Of a stretch of 64,000 nt of DNA, positions 57,096 to 64,000 are shown in pieces. Position numbers and translations under genes: made by a program. Origin of the DNA: Dinoroseobacter sp034111085 (lineage in GTDB: Bacteria; Pseudomonadota; Alphaproteobacteria; Rhodobacterales; Rhodobacteraceae); contig JAWUXZ010000067.1 in the NCBI GenBank assembly GCA_034111085.1, positions 57,860 to 121,859 on the forward strand, read 5' to 3'. The notes under the pieces are model-generated. The model worked only from the letters and a program-made list of their open reading frames with translations. It was not told where the DNA came from and made no database searches. The first letter of the stretch is position 1; each line of letters begins with the position of its first letter.

Positions 57096-57953
57096 GTGGA
57101 AAAAACAGACAAGCGCACGCGTGCAGCGATGTTCCGAGTGCGCCTGACAGAAGCCGTTGCGGAAAAGGGACTTAGCCGGGCTGGCTTTGCACGCGACATT
57201 GGCGTGGACCGCTCGACCGTGTCGCAGTTGCTGGGCGATGTGGGTGCACGCCTGCCCAATGCGCAGGTGGTTGGCGAGGCGGCGCGCGTGCTCGGGGTTT
57301 CAGCCGATTGGTTGCTGGGCCTGACCGACCGGCCAGAGCGTGCCAGCGATCTCGTCGCCGCCGCTATGGACATGACCGATGCCCCCCGCGCGCTGGTCGA
57401 TGAGGGCATATATAAGTGGCACCGTGAAGCGGACGGTCTGAAAATTCGCCATGTTCCCGCCAGCTTACCGGATATGTTGAAGACCAAGGCCGTGAACCGT
57501 TGGGAATATGCCTCGATGTTCAACCGCAGCCCGGATCAGGCGATTGAGGCGGCTGAAGTTCGCCTCGATTGGATGCGGGCCAGCCGCTCGGATTACGAGA
57601 TTGCGATGCCGATCCATGATCTTTCGGCCTTCGCGCGCGGCGAGGGCTATTGGCGCGGTCTGCCCTATGCCGCCCGTTTGGCGCAAATCGACTGGCTGCT
57701 GGAGATGCATGACCAGCTCTATCCCCGCCTGCGTCTGTTTCTGTTTGACGCTCATCAGGTCTATTCCGCGCCCATCACCATCTTCGGCCCTCTGCTGGCG
57801 GTGATCTATGTGGGCAAGCACTACCTGGCGTTTCGCGACACCGAACGCGTGCAAGCCCTGACCGCGCAATTTGACGGCCTGATCCGCGCGGCTGAGGTCG
57901 GCGCACATGATATGCCAACCCATTTGCGCAGTCTGCGGGACGCGCTGGCCTGA
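57096..57953 (+). CDS. XRE family transcriptional regulator
   Basis: 285 residues from a GTG at 57096; an ATG at 57129 would remove 11. The helix-turn-helix is in FARDIGVDRSTVSQLLGDVG (about residues 30-50) with the region up to VLGVSADWLLGLTDRPERAS. The rest is a large unrecognised sensor-like domain of about 190 residues, with IPMPIHDLSAF-like and LRLFLFDAHQVYSAPITIFG stretches. It is divergent from the desaturase, so it likely controls it in response to a lipid or temperature signal (inference). Confidence 0.82.
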   Translation: MEKTDKRTRAAMFRVRLTEAVAEKGLSRAGFARDIGVDRSTVSQLLGDVGARLPNAQVVGEAARVLGVSADWLLGLTDRPERASDLVAAAMDMTDAPRALVDEGIYKWHREADGLKIRHVPASLPDMLKTKAVNRWEYASMFNRSPDQAIEAAEVRLDWMRASRSDYEIAMPIHDLSAFARGEGYWRGLPYAARLAQIDWLLEMHDQLYPRLRLFLFDAHQVYSAPITIFGPLLAVIYVGKHYLAFRDTERVQALTAQFDGLIRAAEVGAHDMPTHLRSLRDALA

Positions 57954-58015
57954 TCCGCCTTGCCCTTGGCGCACGCGCCTTTAGATTACCGGGCAACGGA
58001 TGAAAAGGACGCGAC

Positions 58016-59065
58016 ATGAAGAAGAACCCATTGGGGCGCACAGGGATTGAGGTCACGAATTTGTGCCTTGGATCAATGACTTGGGGCACACAAAACTCGG
58101 AAAGCGAAGGGCATGGCCAGATGGACCGCGCCTTTGAGTACGGGGTCAACTTCGTCGATACCGCCGAGATGTATCCGGTCAATCCAATCTCGCAGGACAC
58201 GATTGGCGGGACAGAACAAATTATCGGGACGTGGAACGCAGCCAATAAGGCCAAGCGTGGTGATTACGTTCTGGCGACGAAAATCTCGGGCGAAGGCATG
58301 CGTTACACCCGTGGTGGCGCGCGGATCACCGGGGCAAGTTTAACCGAGGCGCTTGAGGGTTCATTGGCGCGGTTGCAGACTGACTATGTCGATTTGTACC
58401 AGTTGCATTGGCCGAACCGGGGCAGCTTCCAGTTCCGCCAGTATTGGACCTTCGATCCTTCGGGGCGCGACAGTGCACAGCTGGTGCGCGATGAAATTGA
58501 GGACATTCTGACCGCCGCCGGGAAGCTGATTGACGCGGGCAAGATGCGCGCGATTGGGCTGTCCAATGAAAGTGCATGGGGCATGGCGCAATGGGCGAGG
58601 GTCGCCGAGGAAAAAGACCTGCCGCGCGTCGCCTCGATCCAGAACGAATACTCGCTGATGTGCCGAATTTTCGACACCGATGCGGCGGAGGCGAGCGTGA
58701 ACGAAGACATCGGCTTGCTGTCTTTCTCGCCGCTTGCAGTCGGCCTTCTAACCGGGAAATATCGTGGTGGGGCAGTGCCAAAAGGCTCGCGCCTAGACCT
58801 CGTACCCAGCCTCGGCGGTCGGTATGAGCCACGTGCGCAAGCCGCGGTTGATGCCTATTGCGCGGTGGCCGACACGCACGAGCTAGACCCGGCGCAGATG
58901 GCGCTGGCATGGTGCGCGACGCGCCCGTTCATGACCTCAGCGATCTTCGGGGCGACCACGATGGAGCAGCTTAAGATCGCGCTGGGATCTTCCGAAGTCA
59001 CGCTGAGCGTCGAGGTGATGGATGCGTTGAACGTGGTCCACAAAGCGCACCCGATGCCGTATTAG
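58016..59065 (+). CDS. Aldo/keto reductase (Tas-like)
   Basis: 349 residues, NADPH-dependent aldehyde/ketone reductase. Catalytic tetrad parts are visible: Asp in NFVDTAEMYPVN with Tyr nearby, Lys in ATKISGEGM, His in DLYQLHWPNRG. The C-terminal GATTMEQLKIALGS binds the cofactor. The sequence matches the E. coli Tas subgroup (long loop with FQFRQYWTFDPS). Gene after the XRE regulator by 62 bases but with its own spacing; co-transcription possible. The substrate is unknown. Confidence 0.9.
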   Translation: MKKNPLGRTGIEVTNLCLGSMTWGTQNSESEGHGQMDRAFEYGVNFVDTAEMYPVNPISQDTIGGTEQIIGTWNAANKAKRGDYVLATKISGEGMRYTRGGARITGASLTEALEGSLARLQTDYVDLYQLHWPNRGSFQFRQYWTFDPSGRDSAQLVRDEIEDILTAAGKLIDAGKMRAIGLSNESAWGMAQWARVAEEKDLPRVASIQNEYSLMCRIFDTDAAEASVNEDIGLLSFSPLAVGLLTGKYRGGAVPKGSRLDLVPSLGGRYEPRAQAAVDAYCAVADTHELDPAQMALAWCATRPFMTSAIFGATTMEQLKIALGSSEVTLSVEVMDALNVVHKAHPMPY

Positions 59066-59118
59066 GGCATTTCGCGGGCGTGCATATAAATCCAGCATCC
59101 GTGTTCGCCCGGAAATTC

Positions 59119-59802
59119 CTAAAGCCACTCGATCCGGCTGGTGTCGTCGTTCAACACAAACGGCACACGCTTGGGTACGGCCAACTCGGGCAGGCTCGCG
59201 CTGACCTCGGCCAGCACAACCTCGGTAATGAACGCCAGATCAAGCGAGCGCACCTCGGCCAAGGACACCCAATGCAGGTGGCTCAGCTCGTCTGAGGCTT
59301 TGGAAAAGTCGTCAGGATCGTCGGCCAATGCCTCAACCGGGGCGATGAAGAACCTGGCATCGAAGCGGCGCGGGCGTCCCGGCGGCGTCACAGCGCGAAA
59401 GAAAAAGCGCAGCGCACTGGGGTCAGGTAGGTGCCCGGTGTCGAGGAATTGGTGCCAGCTATCGCCGAGGCCAACCGCATCCGCACTGTCCGCGTCACGC
59501 CCAATCCGCAGCCCGGTTTCTTCCCAGACCTCGCGGATAGCACTGCCAAGCAAAGCCTTGGGTGAGGGCGCGGCAGACGTCACCGGACGCATAGCCAGCT
59601 TCAATGCCGTCAACGCATCAGGATCGCGTGCCATCGGCACATGGGCATCCTCGGGGTCCACTGCGCCGCCGGGAAATACGAATTTGGAGGGCATGAAGGC
59701 CGCATTCGCCCCGCGTTGCCCCATCAAGACCGAGGGGGTTCCGCCGGCATCGCGCACTAGAATAACGGTCGCGGCGTCCCTGAGTGCGGATTTGTCGATC
59801 AT
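59119..59802 (-). CDS. NUDIX hydrolase (long-insert type)
   Basis: 227 residues from the ATG at 59802 (AGGAG upstream at 10 bases). The Nudix box is split by an insertion: FVFPGGAVDPED ... LLGSAIREVWEETGLRIG, with the REVxEExG core intact. This resembles NUDT19-like proteins that act on CoA or nucleotide derivatives; the insertion of about 30 residues is usual for them. The DUF983 gene is just upstream on the same strand (31 bases). Confidence 0.88.
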   Translation of the reverse strand: MIDKSALRDAATVILVRDAGGTPSVLMGQRGANAAFMPSKFVFPGGAVDPEDAHVPMARDPDALTALKLAMRPVTSAAPSPKALLGSAIREVWEETGLRIGRDADSADAVGLGDSWHQFLDTGHLPDPSALRFFFRAVTPPGRPRRFDARFFIAPVEALADDPDDFSKASDELSHLHWVSLAEVRSLDLAFITEVVLAEVSASLPELAVPKRVPFVLNDDTSRIEWL

Positions 59803-59833
59803 CTGCCCAAGCTCCTGTCCTTGGGGCGCGCGC

Positions 59834-60226
59834 TTAGGCGCTATCGCCAAACCCGTACATCCGCCGCGCCCATTGGTAGCCGATCATGGCCCCTTTCAGA
59901 CGGGGCAGCAAATACATCGACAACACGACACATCCGACAGAAAAAATTGTCGCCAGCGTCATCGGCTCGGGGCGGAATGTCACAAACGTCCAATGCAGGC
60001 CAGGGGCCATAAGGTGCCCGACAATCAAGATGGTCAGGTAAGCCGGACCGTCATCGGCGCGGTGATGATGCAAGTCCTCGCCGCACACAGCACAACTGTC
60101 ACGCACGGCCAGATAGCCACGCATCAAAGGTCCCGCGCCGCAATGTGGGCAGCGTCTGCGCCATCCACGTAGCATAGCAGTTTTGACCACCCGATCTTCA
60201 CCGGTCGCAATCGTATTGGTATTCAT
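59834..60226 (-). CDS. DUF983 family zinc-ribbon membrane protein
   Basis: 130 residues. A zinc ribbon with two CxxC pairs, RRRCPHCGAGPLMRGYLAVR and DSCAVCGEDLHHHRADDGPA, precedes two predicted membrane spans (LTILIVGHLMAPGLHWTFVT and TLATIFSVGCVVLSMYLLPR). The family occurs in alphaproteobacteria near cytochrome oxidase or lipid genes. Role unknown. Probably co-transcribed with the Nudix gene and divergent from the EF-hand gene. Confidence 0.87.
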   Translation of the reverse strand: MNTNTIATGEDRVVKTAMLRGWRRRCPHCGAGPLMRGYLAVRDSCAVCGEDLHHHRADDGPAYLTILIVGHLMAPGLHWTFVTFRPEPMTLATIFSVGCVVLSMYLLPRLKGAMIGYQWARRMYGFGDSA

Positions 60227-60446
60227 TGCTGGTCCTTCAGCTCTGTTCGCACGACGACCCTACGCCCCCGCCAGCACAAAGGAACGCTGACAGGTTGTCA
60301 TGGGTCAGCCTGTCGCAAGAGGTCTCGCCAGAACGGCCTTGTGAAAAAAATGTGCAGGGTCGCGACAGAAATCCGACCACGCTTCGTTTGACTTTGTGAG
60401 ACCGCCAGAGAGCGGCGGTTGAAAAACCTCACCAAGGAGAAGACCC

Positions 60447-60959
60447 ATGAAAAAGACCACATTCCTGACAAGCGCCCTGATCGCATCCCTTTTGATGGGC
60501 TCCGCCGCTGCATATGCCGCTGGTGGCCCCGGTCGTGGCGGCGATGATCGTCGCGGCGGTGGCATGAACTTTGAGCAGCTTGATCTGAACGGCGATGGCA
60601 GCGTGACCCAGGCCGAGCTTGAAGGCCAAGCCGCCGCACGCTTCACAACCGCTGATGCCAATGGCGACGGTCTGTTGTCGGTCGACGAGCTTGTTGCCCG
60701 CGCTGAGGCCCAAGAGGACGAGCGTCGCACAACTGGTGCCGAGCGCATGATCGCGCGGGCTGATACCGATGGCGATGGTCTTGTGTCGATGGCGGAAATG
60801 GAAGCCGCAGCGGACGAGCGCGGTGGACGGGGCGATCCCGGCGCACGGTTCTTCCGCATCTTTGACGAGAACGACGACGGCACCGTCAGCCAAGAAGAGT
60901 TTGACACCGCTCGGGCCGAACTGGGCGAGCGTCGCGGTGGTTCCCGCGGTAACAACTAA
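60447..60959 (+). CDS. Secreted EF-hand calcium-binding protein
   Basis: 170 residues with a signal peptide (MKKTTFLTSALIASLLMGSA) and four EF-hand loops: DLNGDGSVTQAE (46-57), DANGDGLLSVDE (70-81), DTDGDGLVSMAE (106-117) and DENDDGTVSQEE (140-151). All four keep the calcium ligands. A Gly/Arg-rich region precedes the first and another ends the protein. It is predicted to be a periplasmic calcium sensor or buffer. It lies upstream of an ECF sigma gene, separated by a perfect hairpin. The ribosome binding site AAGGAGAAG is strong. Confidence 0.9.
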   Translation: MKKTTFLTSALIASLLMGSAAAYAAGGPGRGGDDRRGGGMNFEQLDLNGDGSVTQAELEGQAAARFTTADANGDGLLSVDELVARAEAQEDERRTTGAERMIARADTDGDGLVSMAEMEAAADERGGRGDPGARFFRIFDENDDGTVSQEEFDTARAELGERRGGSRGNN

Positions 60960-60978
60960 GTCCTAAGTGTTACCGCTC

Positions 60979-61028
60979 GCACATCCCGGTCCTCCCCTCT
61001 TTCAGGGATCGGGATGTGCAAATTTCTT
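60979..61028 (+). terminator. 10-bp perfect hairpin between the EF-hand and sigma genes
   Basis: GCACATCCCG at 60979-60988 pairs with CGGGATGTGC at 61010-61019; the loop contains a second smaller pairing (ATCCC with GGGAT). AAATTTCTTT follows. It could end the EF-hand transcript or attenuate read-through into the sigma factor gene. Confidence 0.6.
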
Positions 61029-61065
61029 TGGCCCTCGGGCCGCTGAGAGGATACGCCAGAGACCA

Positions 61066-61668
61066 ATGACCATGCCATTCGACGCCCTTGATGCCGCCAG
61101 TGACGCGGATTTGCTAAGGCTTTATGCCGAGGGCGACCCAACTGCGGCGCGCGTGCTGACGTTGCGCTTGACGCCAATGGCCATGCGATTGGCCGCACGC
61201 GTGTTGGGCGACATGGCCGAGGCCGAGGATGTCGCGCAAGAAGCGATGTTGCGGCTTTGGAAGGCAGCACCCGGTTGGCGCGCGGATGAGGCGAAGGTCT
61301 CAACCTGGCTCTATACGGTCACGCGCAACTTGTGCATGGACCGGATGCGGCGGCAGAAATCGCGCGGGGGGGCCGCAATCGATCTTGATGCGATTGCCGA
61401 GCCTGTCGATCCCGGTCCCGCTGCCGAGGTTCGCTTGACGCAGGCAGCACGCAGCACGGCTTTGCAGGATGCACTTGCAAGCCTGCCCGACCGGCAACGC
61501 GAAGCGGTGGTTTTGCGCCACCTTGAAGGTCTGACCAATCCCGAGATTGCGCAGATCATGGACATCAGCACCGAGGCGGTCGAAAGTCTGACCGCGCGGG
61601 GCAAACGCAACCTGGCCACGGCCCTCGCCGCGCGCCGCACCGATCTGGGGTATGATGATGAACACTGA
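61066..61668 (+). CDS. ECF-type RNA polymerase sigma factor
   Basis: 200 residues from the ATG at 61066 (or the ATG at 61072). Region 2: LLRLYAEGDPTAARVLTLRL and DVAQEAMLRLWKAAPGWRAD. Region 4: LPDRQREAVVLRHLEGLTNP and EIAQIMDISTEAVESLTARG. Group is ECF by length and the missing regions 1 and 3. Overlaps the next gene by 17 bases, so it is coupled to a possible partner. It belongs to an operon with the metal-sensor-like gene and probably responds to an envelope signal. Confidence 0.92.
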   Translation: MTMPFDALDAASDADLLRLYAEGDPTAARVLTLRLTPMAMRLAARVLGDMAEAEDVAQEAMLRLWKAAPGWRADEAKVSTWLYTVTRNLCMDRMRRQKSRGGAAIDLDAIAEPVDPGPAAEVRLTQAARSTALQDALASLPDRQREAVVLRHLEGLTNPEIAQIMDISTEAVESLTARGKRNLATALAARRTDLGYDDEH

Positions 61669-62041
61669 CCCAAATGAATTTGACCTCGATCCTGCCCTAG
61701 AGGCGGAATTAGAGGCAATGTTTGCGCAAGATCGCGAGGCGGCGCCGACGGTATCTGGCGCGCTGCTTGCCCGCATAGAGGCAGACGCGGCGGCCCATCA
61801 GCCTGCTCCGGTCCGTGCCGCACCGTTGCCAGCCAAGGGCGGTGGATGGTTCACGCTTGATCTGGGCTTTAGCGGCTGGTCATCGCTGGGTGGTTTAACG
61901 GCGGCTTTGGTTGTTGGCTTTGGCATTGGCCTCAGCCCGCCCGATGCGGTCTCGACCCTGACCACAAATCTGCTGGGGGGGGACGCAAGTGCCCTAGAAG
62001 ACGTCTTCTGGAGCTTCGATTCCAGCCTGTTGGAGGGCTAA
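61652..62041 (+). CDS. Small membrane protein, possible anti-sigma factor
   Basis: 129 residues. An acidic cytoplasmic head (DPNEFDLDPALEAELEAMFA) and one predicted membrane span (about 78-95) inside SGWSSLGGLTAALVVGFGIG. The short C-terminal part is outside. Translationally coupled to the sigma factor (17-base overlap). This placement and topology suit an anti-sigma factor, but it lacks the recognisable zinc (ZAS) motif. No family identified. Confidence 0.7.
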   Translation: MMMNTDPNEFDLDPALEAELEAMFAQDREAAPTVSGALLARIEADAAAHQPAPVRAAPLPAKGGGWFTLDLGFSGWSSLGGLTAALVVGFGIGLSPPDAVSTLTTNLLGGDASALEDVFWSFDSSLLEG

Positions 62042-62044
62042 GCA

Positions 62045-62578
62045 ATGAGTGATGCAACACCTCAGACACCCGAGGGCCTGCCCCCGCGCGCGCCGCGTTG
62101 GATGAAAATCGCGCTGGTTGTGTCGCTGGCGATAAACCTTGCGGTGATCGGTCTGGTGGCCGGAGCTGCGGTGAATTTTCGCAAAGATGGCGGGCCGCAA
62201 TCGGCGCGGATCGACGGGCCAAACCCATTTCTGCGCGCGATGACGCCGGATGATGCGCGCATGATGCGGCGGCTTTTACGGCCCGATGCAAGCCAGCTCG
62301 GTACCTCGCGCGAAATGGGCCGGACGGCGATGGAGGCAATCTTGGCGCAACTGCGCTCGGACGCGTTTTCGGAGCCCGATTTGCGTGCGGCGTTTGAGCA
62401 AATCTCGGCTGCCAACGCGGCGCGTGCGGGTCTGGGCGAAGAGGCGATTGTTACCTACTTGCTGTCGCTCAACGCGTCCGAGCGGGCCAGATTCGCCGAC
62501 CGACTTGAGGAGAGCGTCAGGCGTGGTGGGCCACGGCGCGGTGAAGGTCGCCCGCCGCGTGCACCCCAAGGCGATTGA
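62045..62578 (+). CDS. Periplasmic heavy-metal sensor family protein (Spy/CpxP-like)
   Basis: 177 residues. A membrane anchor (MKIALVVSLAINLAVIGLVA) precedes a helical periplasmic domain with LRAMTPDDARMMRRLLRPDA, FSEPDLRAAFEQISAANAAR and ERARFADRLEESVRR, matching the periplasmic heavy-metal sensor/CpxP-like group. Starts 3 bases after the preceding stop, so third gene of the sigma operon. The family can bind metals or misfolded protein; role here is inferred as a signal input to the sigma factor. The C-terminus is Arg/Pro-rich. Confidence 0.82.
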   Translation: MSDATPQTPEGLPPRAPRWMKIALVVSLAINLAVIGLVAGAAVNFRKDGGPQSARIDGPNPFLRAMTPDDARMMRRLLRPDASQLGTSREMGRTAMEAILAQLRSDAFSEPDLRAAFEQISAANAARAGLGEEAIVTYLLSLNASERARFADRLEESVRRGGPRRGEGRPPRAPQGD

Positions 62579-64000
62579 TTAGACCGCTTTCCGCTCGGCC
62601 ATACCGGGGCGCGCCGGTGGCAAAGTGACCTGCGTAGATTTCAGCATAAGCGGCGCATCCACCGCGACCCGAACCGTATTGCGCCCACCCGCTTTGGCGG
62701 CATAAAGCGCGTGGTCGGCTTGCTCGATCAGGACCGTAGGATCGGCCTCGCGCCGTCGCGGCCCACCCATTGCCAGACCAAGGCTCACCGTAACGCTTAC
62801 CTTGAGCGTGCCATTGGGTCCGGGGCAGATCACCGGGGCCATCTCGATCAGGCGGCACATCCGCTCGGCAATGCGCTCGGCTTGGCCAAGCCCGGTATCA
62901 GGTAGCACGATCAAGAACTCCTCTCCGCCTAGTCGCGCGATAAGGTCCATCGCGCGCAGCTTTTCGCGCAGGCGCATAGCCACCTCGGCCAGAACCTGAT
63001 CGCCGACCGCATGGCCATGTTGATCGTTGATCTGCTTAAAGTGGTCGAAATCCAGCATAATCACCGCGAAATCGCGCCCGGTCTTGGCCGCGCGGGCAGA
63101 GATATTTTCCATGTGATTAAGTGCATAACGGCGATTAAACAGCCCCGTCAGCGGGTCGATCACCGCAAGGCGCAAGCCCGCCTCAACCTCCGCCCGGCGT
63201 TGGTCTGCACCGCGTTTGGCGCGAAGTTGCGTACCAAGACGCAAGGCAAGTTCTTCCATATCAATCGGATGGCTCAGCACCTCGTTCACACCCTGGTCGA
63301 GGGCTTGTGCTGCAACGCGCTGCGCATCTTTGGGCAGGATAATGACCAGCGACGCATGGCGCGTGGACGGGCGCGCGCGCAGGTCGGCAACGATCTGCAA
63401 CGCGCCTTCTGGATGCTGGGCATCGGCTTCGATCAAGAACAGGTCGGGCTGATTTTTGCTAGCCGCCAGAGCGGATTCGCGGCTTAGCGAGACAAACTCG
63501 CAAGGCATCCGACCTGACAAAGCGCGCTGCATTTGCATCGCAATCTGTTTGCCGTGGGTGATAATTCCGATGCATTGGTCGCTGCGGGGGCCAAGTTCGC
63601 CGGCCTCAGATGGCCCTCCGAGTGCTTCACGGGTCTGGTCCAGCATTCGGCGATCTGACGCGCTGGACTGGCTGCGCATAAGGCTTCGCACCCGCGCCAG
63701 CATCGTTATCTCGTCCAGAGGTTTGGTTAAAAACTCATCCGCGCCCGCCTGCAACCCGCGAAGCCGCGCTTCGCTATCGACCATGGCTGTGACCATGATG
63801 ATAGGGATATGGGCCGTGCTAGGGTCGGATTTCAGCGCCTTGCATACGGCAAACCCGTCAAGGTCCGGCATCATCACATCCAGCAATATCAGGTCTGGTT
63901 TTTCGCGCCGCGCCATGATCAACGCTTCGCGCCCGCCGGTGGCTTGCAACACGCTGTAGCAGGCGCTGGCGAGCTTCACTTTCATGACGATGCGGTTGGC
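62579..64000 (-). CDS. pleD: PleD family response regulator-diguanylate cyclase, 5'-truncated
   Basis: 474 residues visible; the gene runs off the window, missing only about a dozen N-terminal residues. First receiver domain with Asp in DLILLDVMMPDLDGFAVCKA and Lys in FLTKPLDE; a second, degenerate receiver (about residues 140-260); and a GGDEF-type cyclase with RLGGEEFLIVL (GGEEF signature) and YALNHMENISARAAKTGRDF. This is the REC-REC-GGDEF layout of PleD, which makes cyclic di-GMP in polar development. The gene converges on the metal-sensor gene with no gap: the two stops adjoin. Confidence 0.93.
   Translation of the reverse strand, partial: ANRIVMKVKLASACYSVLQATGGREALIMARREKPDLILLDVMMPDLDGFAVCKALKSDPSTAHIPIIMVTAMVDSEARLRGLQAGADEFLTKPLDEITMLARVRSLMRSQSSASDRRMLDQTREALGGPSEAGELGPRSDQCIGIITHGKQIAMQMQRALSGRMPCEFVSLSRESALAASKNQPDLFLIEADAQHPEGALQIVADLRARPSTRHASLVIILPKDAQRVAAQALDQGVNEVLSHPIDMEELALRLGTQLRAKRGADQRRAEVEAGLRLAVIDPLTGLFNRRYALNHMENISARAAKTGRDFAVIMLDFDHFKQINDQHGHAVGDQVLAEVAMRLREKLRAMDLIARLGGEEFLIVLPDTGLGQAERIAERMCRLIEMAPVICPGPNGTLKVSVTVSLGLAMGGPRRREADPTVLIEQADHALYAAKAGGRNTVRVAVDAPLMLKSTQVTLPPARPGMAERKAV

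Noticed and set aside
1..64000. CRISPR arrays, prophage or insertion sequences
   Set aside because: No regularly spaced repeats, integrase, transposase or phage structural genes were seen on either strand.

Overview
The window (64 kb, roughly 60% G+C, dense coding on both strands) looks like a chromosomal segment of a Rhodobacterales/Roseobacter-group alphaproteobacterium. This rests on recognising GcrA, DUF1467, DUF983, DUF6455 and DUF2161 proteins, a PleD-type regulator, a methylmalonyl-CoA epimerase and MeaB, and on the short CTG/GCC-rich codon use. I see no rRNA, tRNA, CRISPR array, prophage or intact insertion sequence. The assignment is from family recognition only, not from a search.

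Layout. 0-6 kb: the end of aspS, a DUF1800/DUF1501 pair, a GNAT acetyltransferase and a response regulator that appears frameshifted. 6-12.3 kb: mce with DUF1467, then a minus-strand block (EI24 membrane protein, nitroreductase, histone-deacetylase-like enzyme, DCC protein), an M48 lipoprotein, a Flp-like small protein, a DUF6455 protein and an IMPACT/YigZ-like protein. 12.3-19.6 kb: a dual CDGSH iron-sulfur protein with no usual start codon, rimO, an outer-membrane barrel gene broken by an 8-bp tandem duplication, AsmA, VOC, GNAT and gcrA. 19.7-29.4 kb: ABC-2 permease, EamA transporter, LMW phosphatase, transglutaminase, RluD, rpoH, a Gfo/Idh/MocA oxidoreductase, an EEP hydrolase with an apparent ATC start, an ion channel with an odd pore motif and a DksA-like zinc finger. 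29.5-35.2 kb: oligoendopeptidase F, then the operon exonuclease - alpha/beta hydrolase - ATP-dependent DNA ligase. 35.3-39.5 kb: HpcH aldolase, an XRE-cupin regulator with a large palindrome over a leaderless-looking start, a YdcZ transporter, PCu(A)C with a DUF2946-like protein, rpmB and a DUF2161 protein.

39.6-41.5 kb is the one clearly accessory patch: a Gly-rich secreted protein, AT-richer unrecognised small genes, and degraded copies of the 3' ends of two neighbouring genes. 41.6-51.4 kb: meaB, DUF3108, YdcF, hrpB, gnd, argF, a GNAT and argD. 51.8-60.2 kb: a frameshifted PD-(D/E)XK-like gene, lepA, an orphan Phd-like antitoxin, a fatty acid desaturase divergent from an XRE regulator, an aldo/keto reductase, a Nudix hydrolase and DUF983. 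60.4-64 kb: EF-hand protein - ECF sigma factor - membrane protein - periplasmic metal-sensor-like protein in one direction, facing a pleD gene that runs off the window.

Functional links: mce and meaB both serve the methylmalonyl-CoA branch (the mutase itself is not here); argF and argD are an arginine pair; the exonuclease and ligase belong to a known ligase-associated repair set, whose Lhr helicase and PdeM are absent here. The most unusual signals are the slippable 8-bp duplication in the outer-membrane gene, the palindromic leaderless promoter of the XRE regulator, two genes that appear to start at ATA and ATC, and three frameshifted genes in 64 kb.
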